From: a virus
DNA: 40,522 bases
Virus record (IMG/VR): IMGVR_UViG_3300048091_000434
Coordinates: 1-40,522 of that record
Reading direction: 5' to 3' (one strand)
In this document: in pieces, positions 1 through 6,521 of the stretch
Position numbering within the stretch: position 1 is the stretch's first letter
Layout: every line of letters starts with the position of its first letter
The notes under the pieces: model-generated
The model's database searches: none
What the model was told of the DNA's origin: nothing
The model's input: only the letters and a program-made list of their open reading frames with translations
Translations under genes and position numbers: made by a program

Positions 1-276
1 TTAACAGGCGAGTTTTAAGCCGTTGAGTTGATTGCACTCTTTAACAGCAGCGGCGCGCTGTTGGTCGAGGTAGGTGGCCAGGTCAGTGATGTGGATCCCT
101 TTCGCCGATTTCTGGCTCGGCTCCAGTCGGGTGATCGGGATTTTGATCTGACCGCTCATCACTTTTCGCTGGAACATATCTGGCGTCAGGTGAGTGAAGT
201 AGTCCCTGCAGACTTGCTCCAGGGGGATGATGGCCTGGCCGTTGTATTGGGCCATCAGGATAAATGCAGTGTTCAT
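1..276 (-). CDS. PrtN-family (pyocin activator-like) regulator, copy 1
   Basis: A 91-residue protein matching the PrtN family, small DNA-binding activators known from pyocin control in P. aeruginosa and common at the integrase end of Pseudomonas prophages. The family signature is visible: IPLEQVCRDYF near the N terminus, then SGQIKIPITRLE, then a basic segment ending in HITDLATYLDQQR. I chose the ATG at 276 because GGAGG lies a few bases upstream; a longer upstream reading has no ribosome site. The start overlaps the stop of the PP-loop gene (ATGA-type), so it is the last gene of the leftward operon inside the window. A second homologue lies at 2729-3046. Whether it acts on phage promoters, on excision or on host genes cannot be told from the sequence. 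Confidence 0.85.
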   Translation of the reverse strand: MNTAFILMAQYNGQAIIPLEQVCRDYFTHLTPDMFQRKVMSGQIKIPITRLEPSQKSAKGIHITDLATYLDQQRAAAVKECNQLNGLKLAC

Positions 277-1265
277 GCGGCCTCCTGGACTACTGCAAAT
301 TGATCTTGATGTGCATCGCAGAGTCCGTAGGCGCTGGAACAGGCCGTCGCATCTGTTGCGATCATCAAGTCGTACTGGATGCCGCCTCGGGCTGTCTTCG
401 ACCACTCGACGGCTTGGCGGATGCTGGCGATTTCCATCACCTCGACTGCGCTCATGTTGGCGATTGATCCTTTTGGGTGTTTTGCGTTGGAGCCAGCAAA
501 GAACGTGGCTGCCCCGCGCTTGCTGGCCTGTTGAGTGATTCGCTCCCAGCGATCAATGCGGTCGATTACTTCAGGGAATCGCAAGGCTATTTCGCGCAGT
601 TCGTCCTTACGGCAGTTGATGCAGGGCATACAGCCCACACGGCCCATGCCCTGGGAGTACAGCGGGTTTGGCTTGATGCCCATGTATCGATGAGCCTCGA
701 AGACCGCTGGAATGTCCCACTTCAAGATCGGCCGATAGTTGAATAGGCCGCCACCTACTTCATCGCACTCGGGCAAGTAACGCCGGTTGAGCGATTCGTC
801 GGCACGCACACCCTGCCAACTCATGATCATGTCGCCGCTGCCCAACATCGGCATCACAAGCTGCTCAAGCATTGGGTCCCGTTTCAGCTCCATGGTGCAG
901 AATTGCGCCTTGCGGCTTGGGAACCGACCTTTCCATATACAGAGGTCGAGGAACGGATTGCCGGTTGGTTGCAGCACATTCAGAGCGGCCAGCACCACTG
1001 ACTCGTCGACACCTTGCTCGCGCCATTTGGTTTCGATGAACCGCCGCTTACCTTCGATGCGCTGGGTGAAGTCGGCGCGCACACGGGTGATCTTGGTGTG
1101 GGTGGCTTGCTCCAGGTAGTCGAGATATTCGTAAGTCTGTTCGTGCTCGTTACCTGTATCGGCAAAGACTGCTTGCAGGTTCGGTACTTCCAGGGCAATG
1201 GCGACCAGTAGGGTGGCGGTGCTGTCCTTCCCGCCACTGACGCTCACGACGTTATGTACGTTCAT
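273..1265 (-). CDS. Phage PAPS reductase-like PP-loop protein
   Basis: A 330-residue protein of the phosphoadenosine-phosphosulfate reductase / N-type ATP pyrophosphatase superfamily. The PP-loop SGGKDST sits at residues 10-16. Cys123 and a Cys212/Cys215/Cys218 cluster (GCMPCINC) could hold an iron-sulfur cluster, as in DndC-like and other phage PP-loop proteins. The family adenylates or sulfurates substrates using ATP; the phage substrate is unknown, with DNA or tRNA thiolation, sulfate use or an antidefence role all possible. It overlaps the neighbouring genes at both ends (14 nt upstream, 4 nt downstream), so it is translationally coupled within the early leftward operon. The PP-loop is intact, which argues that it is active. 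Confidence 0.85.
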   Translation of the reverse strand: MNVHNVVSVSGGKDSTATLLVAIALEVPNLQAVFADTGNEHEQTYEYLDYLEQATHTKITRVRADFTQRIEGKRRFIETKWREQGVDESVVLAALNVLQPTGNPFLDLCIWKGRFPSRKAQFCTMELKRDPMLEQLVMPMLGSGDMIMSWQGVRADESLNRRYLPECDEVGGGLFNYRPILKWDIPAVFEAHRYMGIKPNPLYSQGMGRVGCMPCINCRKDELREIALRFPEVIDRIDRWERITQQASKRGAATFFAGSNAKHPKGSIANMSAVEVMEIASIRQAVEWSKTARGGIQYDLMIATDATACSSAYGLCDAHQDQFAVVQEAA

Positions 1266-1521
1266 CGCTGGCCTCCTGTTGTGGGTACTTATACCCCACG
1301 ACAGGCTGCGCGGGCGGGCGATCCTGAGCGTTTAGCGTTGCATCAGCGAGCGCTGCCCCGCGCAGCTTTTCGTGGGGTATAAGTGCCTCGGCAGTGGCAC
1401 TGAAAGGGGCGATAATGCCTGCTGCTGCGCAGCAGAGACTGTTTTTTACAGGCGTGTCGATCCCACTGTCGAAGCGGAGTAAAGCGGCCTGCACTTGCAT
1501 TCGGTCCTGTGAGTGCTTCAT
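1252..1521 (-). CDS. Small phage protein of unknown function (89 aa)
   Basis: I do not recognise a family. The ATG at 1521 was chosen because GGAGGAAA stands five bases upstream; a longer reading from 1602 lies wholly inside the HD gene and lacks a site. The protein begins MKHSQDRMQVQAALLRF, is rich in Ala and Pro, and has no clear membrane segment. It overlaps the HD gene stop by 4 nt and the PP-loop gene start by 14 nt, which supports it as a real member of the operon. Confidence 0.6.
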   Translation of the reverse strand: MKHSQDRMQVQAALLRFDSGIDTPVKNSLCCAAAGIIAPFSATAEALIPHEKLRGAALADATLNAQDRPPAQPVVGYKYPQQEASDERT

Positions 1522-2060
1522 GCCGCTTTCCTCCGATGTTCGATAGCGAGTTGATCCATCAGACGCTGGTGGAACGTGAGCCGGGCTTCGGTGGCGGACC
1601 ATGGGCGGATGGTTTCAACCATAGGTTCAATGCCGATCAAACAATCCCAGTTGGCCGGATCGGTTGGCATGAGGTCGCGGCGTTCGGTAGCTAGTGCAAT
1701 CAGGTCGGCCTGGCGAACACAAGCGGGCAGTTCGGGAGGGATGTCGAAGCGCTCACAGACGCGCAGCCAGGTCCAGTCTTCAACGTCCTGGTAGGCGTGC
1801 ATCCATTGTTTGAGGGGGCGTGTCATGTCGCCCAAGTAGGCCTCGGTAGCATCGTGGAGCAAGGCTGCGAGTTTGTGTTCTTCCGGCACCAACTCGGCGA
1901 CGATGCAGCTGTGTTGGGCGACGCTATAGAACTCGCGTGTGTGGCCATTGAAGCGGCACAGGTGTGCGAGCGAATGGGCGATGTCTCGTGGATCGATCAT
2001 GTTGGCGTCGGGCTCGAACAGGTCAAAGTGCTTGCCCGTATGGGTCAGGATGCAGTTCAT
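1518..2060 (-). CDS. HD-domain phosphohydrolase (YfbR-like nucleotidase type)
   Basis: A 180-residue HD-superfamily metal-dependent phosphohydrolase. Ligands can be read: His50 in SVAQHS, the His69-Asp70 pair in LLHDATEAYLGD with Glu73, and a distal Asp119 in RQADLIALATE. Relatives such as YfbR hydrolyse deoxynucleoside monophosphates. Phage copies may adjust nucleotide pools or remove nucleotide signals, but the substrate here is an inference. The start overlaps nothing and has GGAGG just upstream; the stop overlaps the next gene by 4 nt. It sits in a cassette with the PP-loop protein, which suggests that both act on nucleotides or nucleic acid early in infection. Confidence 0.85.
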   Translation of the reverse strand: MNCILTHTGKHFDLFEPDANMIDPRDIAHSLAHLCRFNGHTREFYSVAQHSCIVAELVPEEHKLAALLHDATEAYLGDMTRPLKQWMHAYQDVEDWTWLRVCERFDIPPELPACVRQADLIALATERRDLMPTDPANWDCLIGIEPMVETIRPWSATEARLTFHQRLMDQLAIEHRRKAA

Positions 2061-2278
2061 GCAGCCTCCTTGGTCAGATCGGCCAGCAGGAGCGCGCTCT
2101 TGGTGTCTTTGTGCAGTTTGCGCAGGACATTGTTGCCAATCAGCGCACCCAGCTGCCGATCGAACTCTTTGCGAAAACGCGTCAACTCACGCAATTCGTT
2201 GAGGGTTTTTGTGTGTTGATGCTGGAGTGAACCAGCTGCCTCCGGAGTTAGGCGTAGCAATGGGATTGGGCTGCTCAT
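2057..2278 (-). CDS. Small phage protein of unknown function (73 aa)
   Basis: A 73-residue, helix-rich, basic protein (MSSPIPLLRLTPEAAGSL at the N terminus; ELTRFRKEFDRQLGAL in the middle). No family is recognised. It overlaps the HD gene start by 4 nt and the upstream membrane-protein gene stop by 4 nt, which strongly supports translation as part of the same operon. Confidence 0.65.
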   Translation of the reverse strand: MSSPIPLLRLTPEAAGSLQHQHTKTLNELRELTRFRKEFDRQLGALIGNNVLRKLHKDTKSALLLADLTKEAA

Positions 2279-2688
2279 GCTGCGTGCTCCGGTGCTTTGG
2301 GCTCGATTTGGGCTGCCAGGCTCAAGGCTTTTTCGCGCAGTCTCAGTGTTTCCTTTATCTGGTCTTTGGCTGTCGGAAAGGCACTGAAGGTCTGGGCAGC
2401 AATTCGCAGCTTGTCAGCAATGGCCAATAGGGTTCGGTGACCGTCGATTCCGAGCGTGTCCTTGAGTTTCTTGCAGTGCGAGGCCAGCTGCTTATGGTCG
2501 GTACGAATGAACTGAAGGGATGCTTCAAGTTCGCTGATGATTTCGGCGTTCGCGGCTTGCTGAGTAATCACGCCTTCTTCTCGACCCTCGAGGCGGCCAT
2601 CGGCCAAGCCTCCTCGGTAGCCGATCCAGTAGAAGAGGACGGCCGCGATGATGACGCTGGCCATTGCGCAGATTTGAAGTGCGGTCAT
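2275..2688 (-). CDS. Single-span membrane protein with coiled coil
   Basis: A 137-residue protein with an N-terminal membrane helix (ICAMASVIIAAVLFYWIGY, about residues 5-23) followed by a charged stretch with GRLEGREEG and a long helical, probably coiled-coil cytoplasmic part. I placed the start at the ATG at 2688, where GGAG lies about nine bases upstream and the hydrophobic segment follows at once; a longer start at 2769 would add a polar tail that overlaps the upstream gene. The function is unknown. An early-operon inner-membrane protein could be an exclusion or host-takeover factor, but nothing in the sequence decides this. Confidence 0.65.
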   Translation of the reverse strand: MTALQICAMASVIIAAVLFYWIGYRGGLADGRLEGREEGVITQQAANAEIISELEASLQFIRTDHKQLASHCKKLKDTLGIDGHRTLLAIADKLRIAAQTFSAFPTAKDQIKETLRLREKALSLAAQIEPKAPEHAA

Positions 2689-2728
2689 GTGGTGTGCTCC
2701 ATAGGGCTGGTGGTGGCAGCCGTTTGAT

Positions 2729-3046
2729 TTACTCGGTTGGCTCGTCTTGCGGTCGCGGCATCTCTGCATCCGCCTTGTAGGCGCGGATGTCGATCAGAGA
2801 GGCAACGTGCCGGATGTGCGCGTACTTTGGTGCCTTGCGACTGGTGTCCAGGGTGGTTATGGGGAGCTGGATTCGGCCGCTGTTGATCTCCGTGACAAAC
2901 GACTGCTCGTTGAGGTTGCGGAAGTACTGTTCGCGCACTTTCTCCAGTGGAATTAGTACGTCACCGAAAATGCGGTAGAGCAGCTCTACGGTCGCCGACT
3001 CAGGTGCGAGTTGCAGTCGGAGTGGCGTTTGGCCTGTGTTAGTCAT
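2729..3046 (-). CDS. PrtN-family (pyocin activator-like) regulator, copy 2
   Basis: A 105-residue second PrtN homologue. It shares with the copy at 1-276 the order IPLEKVREQYF, then SGRIQLPITTLDTSRKAP, then HIRHVASLID, with different flanks and a longer acidic C-terminal tail. The two are divergent paralogues, not a recent duplication. The ATG overlaps the stop of the 59-aa gene upstream by 8 nt. Having two family members in one early operon is unusual and may mean that they control different targets or form mixed complexes (inference). Confidence 0.8.
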   Translation of the reverse strand: MTNTGQTPLRLQLAPESATVELLYRIFGDVLIPLEKVREQYFRNLNEQSFVTEINSGRIQLPITTLDTSRKAPKYAHIRHVASLIDIRAYKADAEMPRPQDEPTE

Positions 3047-3218
3047 TGGCTTGCTGAGCCTCCTTGCGTTGTGATCTTGCCGGGTGGTTCCAGGCGTTCA
3101 GGCAGTGGCGTTTGGTCAGCTCCCGCAGATGTTCCGGCACTTCGAGGAGCGCGGCATTGCGCTCCTCGCGTGTACGCATGGCGACGATCTGGCGGGCGTA
3201 TTCCCTAGGCCACGTCAC
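3039..3218 (-). CDS. Small phage protein (59 aa), GTG start
   Basis: A 59-codon frame read from GTG at 3218: VTWPREYARQIVAMRTREER, then a central VPEHLREL and a basic C terminus. The pattern YAxxIVxMxTREERxxAL with VPExxR resembles small proteins common in Pseudomonas phages, of no known role. The GTG overlaps the end of the KilAC-like gene by 14 nt and the stop overlaps the next gene by 8 nt. No strong ribosome site is seen, so translation would be coupled; an internal ATG at 3179 is the alternative start. Confidence 0.6.
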   Translation of the reverse strand: MTWPREYARQIVAMRTREERNAALLEVPEHLRELTKRHCLNAWNHPARSQRKEAQQAND

Positions 3219-3489
3219 GGTTGTCGGCCGGAATGGCGGGCAGTTCGAGCCCCAGCTGTTCGGCCAGCCAGCGCATGCCGGCTTGCCGGACCTTGGTCGA
3301 CTGGCTGTATTGCATGCCAGCGGTTTCGTGATACCAGGTGCCGTCTTTGATCCGCAGGTACTCGCGGTCGCGAACCGGGAATGCCGGCAGGCGGCGGTCG
3401 TTGATAAGGCCTTTCTCGCGCATGAGCGCGATCAGTTTGGGTCGAGTGATGCCGAAGTACTTCGCGGCTTTTTCCAGGCTACGTTCCAT
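3205..3489 (-). CDS. KilAC-domain-like antirepressor fragment or small regulator
   Basis: A 94-residue protein resembling the C-terminal KilAC DNA-binding domain of phage antirepressors: MERSLEKAAKYFGITRPKLIALMREKGLI (a helix-turn-helix-like start, given here only as a description of residues 1-29), followed by YLRIKDGTWYH and a TKVRQAGMRWLAEQLGL end. Full antirepressors usually carry an additional N-terminal Bro or Rha domain; here the domain stands alone. AGGAGG lies five bases before the ATG. It probably binds DNA or counteracts the repressor (inference). Confidence 0.65.
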   Translation of the reverse strand: MERSLEKAAKYFGITRPKLIALMREKGLINDRRLPAFPVRDREYLRIKDGTWYHETAGMQYSQSTKVRQAGMRWLAEQLGLELPAIPADNRDVA

Positions 3490-3498
3490 CTCGGCCTC

Positions 3499-4089
3499 CT
3501 AGGCTGCATGCGCGGTGGGAGTCGCCACGGCAGCCAGGTGGTTGATGGATTCGGCCACTTGCTCGTAAATCTCGGCATCGCTACCGCACACGGTGAAGCA
3601 CTTTGTGCGCGGACGTTTCACGCCGATACTCATGATGGTGGTGACGCCTGGACGGGTCTGTGTGCGATGGATGGCGACGTGGATGGGGAGATCGAAACCC
3701 ATGTCGAGGCTCAACGCGCCGCCGGTGCGTACAAGCTCGAACACTCTCTGCCTGTTCTCGATATCAAACCGAGCATATTGGCGACTTGCATGCGGAAGCG
3801 TCAGAAGATCGGCCGTATTGCTGGGGTCTGCCGGACCGTTAGCAATTTCTTCAATGAAGTCGGCTAGCTTCAGATGCATCTTTTTTTCGTTCTTCAAGGT
3901 CAGCGAGTGGCGTTCGCTGCCGAGTTCGACCGTGAAATAGGTATCAGATGGATTGCGCTCCACCTTCAGACGGAACGTCAGTGCTTCACGCTTAGGAGTC
4001 GACCGCAGGACGTGGCTGAAGGTCTCGGTTAGGTTGACCTGGGCGTTCAGCAGCTGCAGGGTGCGATTGTCGATCTTGAACTTGCTCAT
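3499..4089 (-). CDS. Phage protein of unknown function (196 aa)
   Basis: A 196-residue soluble protein beginning MSKFKIDNRTLQLLNAQVNL, with mixed alpha/beta character and no motif that I recognise. A middle part has TLKNEKKMHLKLADFIEEI and a C-terminal part has VTTIMSIGVKRPRTKCFTV. It is the second gene behind pL, starting inside the stop of the 59-aa gene at 4086 (ATGA overlap). Early-operon position suggests a role in establishing infection or recombination, but there is no direct evidence. Confidence 0.7.
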   Translation of the reverse strand: MSKFKIDNRTLQLLNAQVNLTETFSHVLRSTPKREALTFRLKVERNPSDTYFTVELGSERHSLTLKNEKKMHLKLADFIEEIANGPADPSNTADLLTLPHASRQYARFDIENRQRVFELVRTGGALSLDMGFDLPIHVAIHRTQTRPGVTTIMSIGVKRPRTKCFTVCGSDAEIYEQVAESINHLAAVATPTAHAA

Positions 4090-4265
4090 GCTGCCTGCCC
4101 TCCGCCATTCGGATCGAAGGGGGCGGGCTGGTAGCTTTTAGCGACAAGTTTGGGTTTGTTGTTGTGGATGATGATCAGGCAGCCGGTGGTGGATTGCAGC
4201 TGCTCGATCAGTTTCCGATTGCTGGTGCACGCCGGATGGACGTGCAGGGTGGCTGTGGTGTGCAT
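4086..4265 (-). CDS. Small phage protein (59 aa), first gene after pL
   Basis: A 59-codon frame from ATG at 4265, beginning MHTTATLHVHPACTSNRKLI and ending DPNGGGQAA. Its TGA overlaps the ATG of the following gene (ATGA), the coupling used throughout this operon. The ribosome site is weak. It is the first gene downstream of the readable leftward promoter at 4301-4329, about 30 bases from the expected transcript start. No family is recognised. Confidence 0.6.
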   Translation of the reverse strand: MHTTATLHVHPACTSNRKLIEQLQSTTGCLIIIHNNKPKLVAKSYQPAPFDPNGGGQAA

Positions 4266-4300
4266 GGTATTGTCTCGCTCTGTGGTGGAAGAGTGAGGCG

Positions 4301-4329
4301 AATATCAACCATTGGTTTAATCGTGTCAA
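4301..4329 (-). promoter_or_regulatory. Leftward early promoter (pL-like) with operator
   Basis: On the minus strand a perfect -35 TTGACA (4324-4329) is followed after 16 bases by TGATAT (4302-4307), or after 17 by GATATT. The spacer holds the near-perfect palindrome AACCAATGGTT. The plus-strand block TATCAACCATTGGTTTAA (4303-4320) matches the block at 5160-5177 in 15 of 18 positions, so both are likely repressor operators. A further related TCAACAACTGT lies at 4326-4336. Confidence 0.75.
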
Positions 4330-4386
4330 CAACTGTCGGGTGATGTTTTGTGTCTTTCTGGTCGAGCTGTAGAAAAAGGGAAGGTC

Positions 4387-5112
4387 TCATTCAGGGGTAA
4401 AGGTGCCGATGACTTTCCCACAAATCTGCATTTCTTCGGTGAGTTCGATGATCGGATACTGCGGGTTGATAGGCTTTAGATAGTGCTTCCCTGCGTCCTG
4501 CACTAAGACTTTGAACGTCGCCTCGTTGGTGCTAGGTAGTGTTGCTATGACTCGGTCACCGTTGTTTACCGCTAGCTCCGGGTCGACAAAGATTACAGAG
4601 CCTGCAGGATAACTTCTCCCCGGACCGGTGTTGGTCATGGAGTCCCCAACGACGCGCAATGCATAGCCAGATTTGCTGATATTGACCGGGCAAGGGAGCC
4701 AAAGCTCTGCATCGAAAGACTCAACGCTCGCGCCCATTTCGCACCATGAACCGGCTTGAACCCACGAAATTAGCGGAACCTTGCCCATTTTGTGGTCGGT
4801 AATCCTCACTGCGTCTACATTGCTTTCCGGGCTTCTAGGGGGCACTCCATCGGGGAAAACAGGCATTACGCCATGCTCAAGCCATTCTCTGCGTACACCC
4901 AACCAATCAGATAATGCCGTGAGGCTATCGACCTCTGGCATAGCTGCACCATTTAGCCATTTGCTGACCGCCTGAGGCGTTTTTTCGACCCCTTCGGCCT
5001 TCAGTTTCTTGAGGACGTCAGCACCTCTCCCATGCTTCCGAACGTTATTAGCGTCAAGGGCGGCGTGGAGCCTTTCGGCAAACATGAGTCGCAAATTTTC
5101 TTTATCAATCAT
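4387..5112 (-). CDS. CI-type prophage repressor, HTH plus S24 peptidase
   Basis: A 241-residue lysogeny repressor. The N-terminal third contains a helix-turn-helix (KTPQAVSKWLNGAAMPEVDSL, around residues 45-65). The C-terminal half is a LexA/CI S24 self-cleavage domain: scissile Ala120-Gly121 in VQAGSW, nucleophile Ser158 in GDSM, and Lys201 in ATFKVLV. All catalytic residues are present, so RecA-stimulated cleavage and SOS induction are expected from family knowledge. It is divergent from the Cro-like gene, with operators on both sides (4303-4320 and 5160-5177). It also resembles PrtR, the partner of PrtN in pyocin control, which fits the two PrtN-like genes nearby. Confidence 0.93.
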   Translation of the reverse strand: MIDKENLRLMFAERLHAALDANNVRKHGRGADVLKKLKAEGVEKTPQAVSKWLNGAAMPEVDSLTALSDWLGVRREWLEHGVMPVFPDGVPPRSPESNVDAVRITDHKMGKVPLISWVQAGSWCEMGASVESFDAELWLPCPVNISKSGYALRVVGDSMTNTGPGRSYPAGSVIFVDPELAVNNGDRVIATLPSTNEATFKVLVQDAGKHYLKPINPQYPIIELTEEMQICGKVIGTFTPE

Positions 5113-5133
5113 GAGTTGATGATCACATAGAAG

Positions 5134-5177
5134 TTGCTAATCCGTCAGTTGAACTTTACTATCAACCAACAGTTTAA
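5134..5177 (+). promoter_or_regulatory. Rightward early promoter (pR-like) with operator
   Basis: TTGCTA (5134-5139) and TACTAT (5157-5162) are separated by exactly 17 bases. The operator block TATCAACCAACAGTTTAA (5160-5177) overlaps the -10 element and start point, and nearly repeats the block at pL. The transcript would begin near 5169 and lead straight into the Cro-like gene. The repressor's own leftward promoter must lie in the same 80 bases. Confidence 0.7.
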
Positions 5178-5192
5178 TAGAGGGCCAAAAAA

Positions 5193-5450
5193 TTGAACCC
5201 GTCAGACTTTCCAAATGCCATCGCGTTCGCTTTTGAAGCTGTAGGGGGCATAGGTGCTGCCGCCAAAGTGTGCAACCGGAGCTACCAGGCACTGAACAAA
5301 TGGCGTCTGGCATCCAGCCTGCCGCGAACTGATTACACCGGTGAAACTCAGTACGCCGCGCTTTTGGCGATTGCTGCGAAGAAAAAGGGCAATGAATTTG
5401 ATGCCGCTTGGTTGCTCCATGCGTCGACCCCACAAAAAACTGCTGCATAG
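5193..5450 (+). CDS. Cro-like / YdaS-like DNA-binding protein, TTG start
   Basis: An 85-residue helix-turn-helix protein: AVGGIGAAAKVCNRSYQALN followed by KWRLASSLPRTDY is the pattern of YdaS/Cro proteins, with the recognition helix near SYQALNKWR. No in-frame ATG exists nearby; TTG at 5193 is preceded by AGAGGG at a workable distance and gives the expected N terminus. It is the first gene of the rightward early transcript and faces the CI repressor. It probably represses pL/pR to permit lytic growth (inference from position and family). Confidence 0.8.
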   Translation: MNPSDFPNAIAFAFEAVGGIGAAAKVCNRSYQALNKWRLASSLPRTDYTGETQYAALLAIAAKKKGNEFDAAWLLHASTPQKTAA

Positions 5451-5454
5451 ATAG

Positions 5455-5478
5455 AAAAAAGGCGACCCAAAGGCCGCC
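5455..5478 (-). terminator. Intrinsic terminator on the minus strand
   Basis: Read on the minus strand: GGCGGCC, loop TTTG, GGTCGCC, then six T. The 7-bp stem includes one G-T pair. The T-run lies only on the minus strand (A-run at 5455-5460 on plus), so it stops transcription coming leftward towards the cro end. No minus-strand protein gene precedes it, which points to a non-coding transcript. Confidence 0.7.
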
Positions 5479-5700
5479 CAGTTCCTCCCGGCACGCACCA
5501 CCACAGCGCTGTCGGGTCGCGGTAAAGAAAGGCGGGCACACCACATGCTAACCACCTCTCTTTATCGCGCTTTTCCAAGGCACGGATGCCTTGGTGTTGC
5601 TGCCTTTTCCACCACAGATCGGGCAGCTGTTGCGCCAGAGGTGAACGACGGATCGTTTGCCTCGGCACGGTGCCGGTGTCGATCCTGAAGATCTAGCTGG
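5455..5700 (-). ncRNA. Candidate antisense regulatory RNA in the cro-cII leader
   Basis: About 330 bases between the Cro-like and CII-like genes hold no convincing protein gene. The minus strand has a strong terminator at its left end and carries a perfect 8-bp hairpin (CCAAGGCA, loop CGGA, TGCCTTGG, 5576-5595) and a CGGCAC/GTGCCG hairpin near 5662-5674. The location is that of lambda OOP (antisense to the cII leader) and recalls the C4/CI RNAs of P1, P22 and P4. The 5' end and promoter are not identified, so the coordinates of the right side are approximate. Confidence 0.35.
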
Positions 5701-5782
5701 CGTTTGGGCCCTTTCAAGCCACGCGGCAAATGTATCACCACTGCACGCCGCGCGGCACTGGCAACTTTCAAGGATTAATGCC

Positions 5783-6301
5783 ATGAGCCGAATCGCTCTG
5801 AGTTGTATCGAACGGGCGCAGCGGGAAGTCCTGCCGCTCGATCTAGCGCTTTACCATGCTGCCAGGGACTACCCTGGTGGCGCCGCTGCAATTGCCGTCA
5901 CCACCGGCAGAAACCCCACCACGCTGCAGCACAAACTCTCTCCCACCCATCCCAGTCACTCTGTGAACATCCAGGAGTTTGGCGAAATTCTCGAACTGAC
6001 CAAGGATCGCCGCATTCTCGATGCAGTGCATGCGCTAGTCGGCGATACGACTTGGCAGGAGTTGGCCGAGGCCTATACCAACGACATGCCTGAGACGTTG
6101 ACGACTGGCATTGCAGAGTACTTCAGGCAGGTCGCCGATTTGGCGGATACCTGGGCCAAAAGCATCGGTGATGGCGTGGTAAATGATCGCGAACTGGCCG
6201 AGATTCGCCTGCAGGTGTTTCGCGGCATTCAAGGGCTTCTGGGGATGTTCAACCGAGCCACGTACGTCAATCAGACAACGCGGGTGGCTGACCATGGCTG
6301 A
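5783..6301 (+). CDS. CII-like phage regulatory protein (CP76 type)
   Basis: A 172-residue protein resembling the phage regulatory CII family (CP76 type) of Pseudomonas and enterobacterial phages. The N-terminal part LDLALYHAARDYPGGAAAIA followed by TGRNPTTLQHKLSPTHPSHSV is the characteristic DNA-binding segment; a helical C-terminal region follows. The ATG at 5783 has AAGGA eight bases upstream; a longer frame from 5657 would run through the structured leader. It is expected to steer the lysis-lysogeny decision. Its leader is the target of the putative antisense RNA. It overlaps the DksA-like gene start by 8 nt. Confidence 0.75.
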   Translation: MSRIALSCIERAQREVLPLDLALYHAARDYPGGAAAIAVTTGRNPTTLQHKLSPTHPSHSVNIQEFGEILELTKDRRILDAVHALVGDTTWQELAEAYTNDMPETLTTGIAEYFRQVADLADTWAKSIGDGVVNDRELAEIRLQVFRGIQGLLGMFNRATYVNQTTRVADHG

Positions 6302-6521
6302 TATTGCTGATTTTGCGAATGACTTGGTTCAAGAGCGCCTTGATCAAGCCCTCGCGGCACGCAACGCCGCTAAGCCTGTGTTGGCAGCGCATTCTTTCCT
6401 GTTCTGCGTAAGTTGCGACGATCCGATTCCGGAGGCTCGCCGACTTGCCCTGTTGGGTTGCGATCTGTGTGTTATTTGCCAGTCCGTTGTTGAATCGCGG
6501 AAGGCCCGCCATGCTCGATGA
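6294..6521 (+). CDS. TraR/DksA-family zinc-finger protein
   Basis: A 75-residue protein with a TraR/DksA C4 zinc finger: Cys38-x2-Cys41 (FCVSC) and Cys59-x2-Cys62 (LCVIC), with the typical PIPEARR between them. The N-terminal helix LVQERLDQALAARNA matches the family. Such small phage proteins bind RNA polymerase in the secondary channel and mimic DksA with ppGpp, altering host transcription. The start overlaps the CII-like gene and the end overlaps the primase gene. Confidence 0.88.
   Translation: MADIADFANDLVQERLDQALAARNAAKPVLAAHSFLFCVSCDDPIPEARRLALLGCDLCVICQSVVESRKARHAR

Noticed and set aside
5137-5784. Several minus-strand frames between the cro and cII genes, one with a CPICGGKG motif
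   Set aside because: Three overlapping frames look equally open, none has a good start, and they end inside cro; a structured RNA is more likely than a zinc-finger protein.
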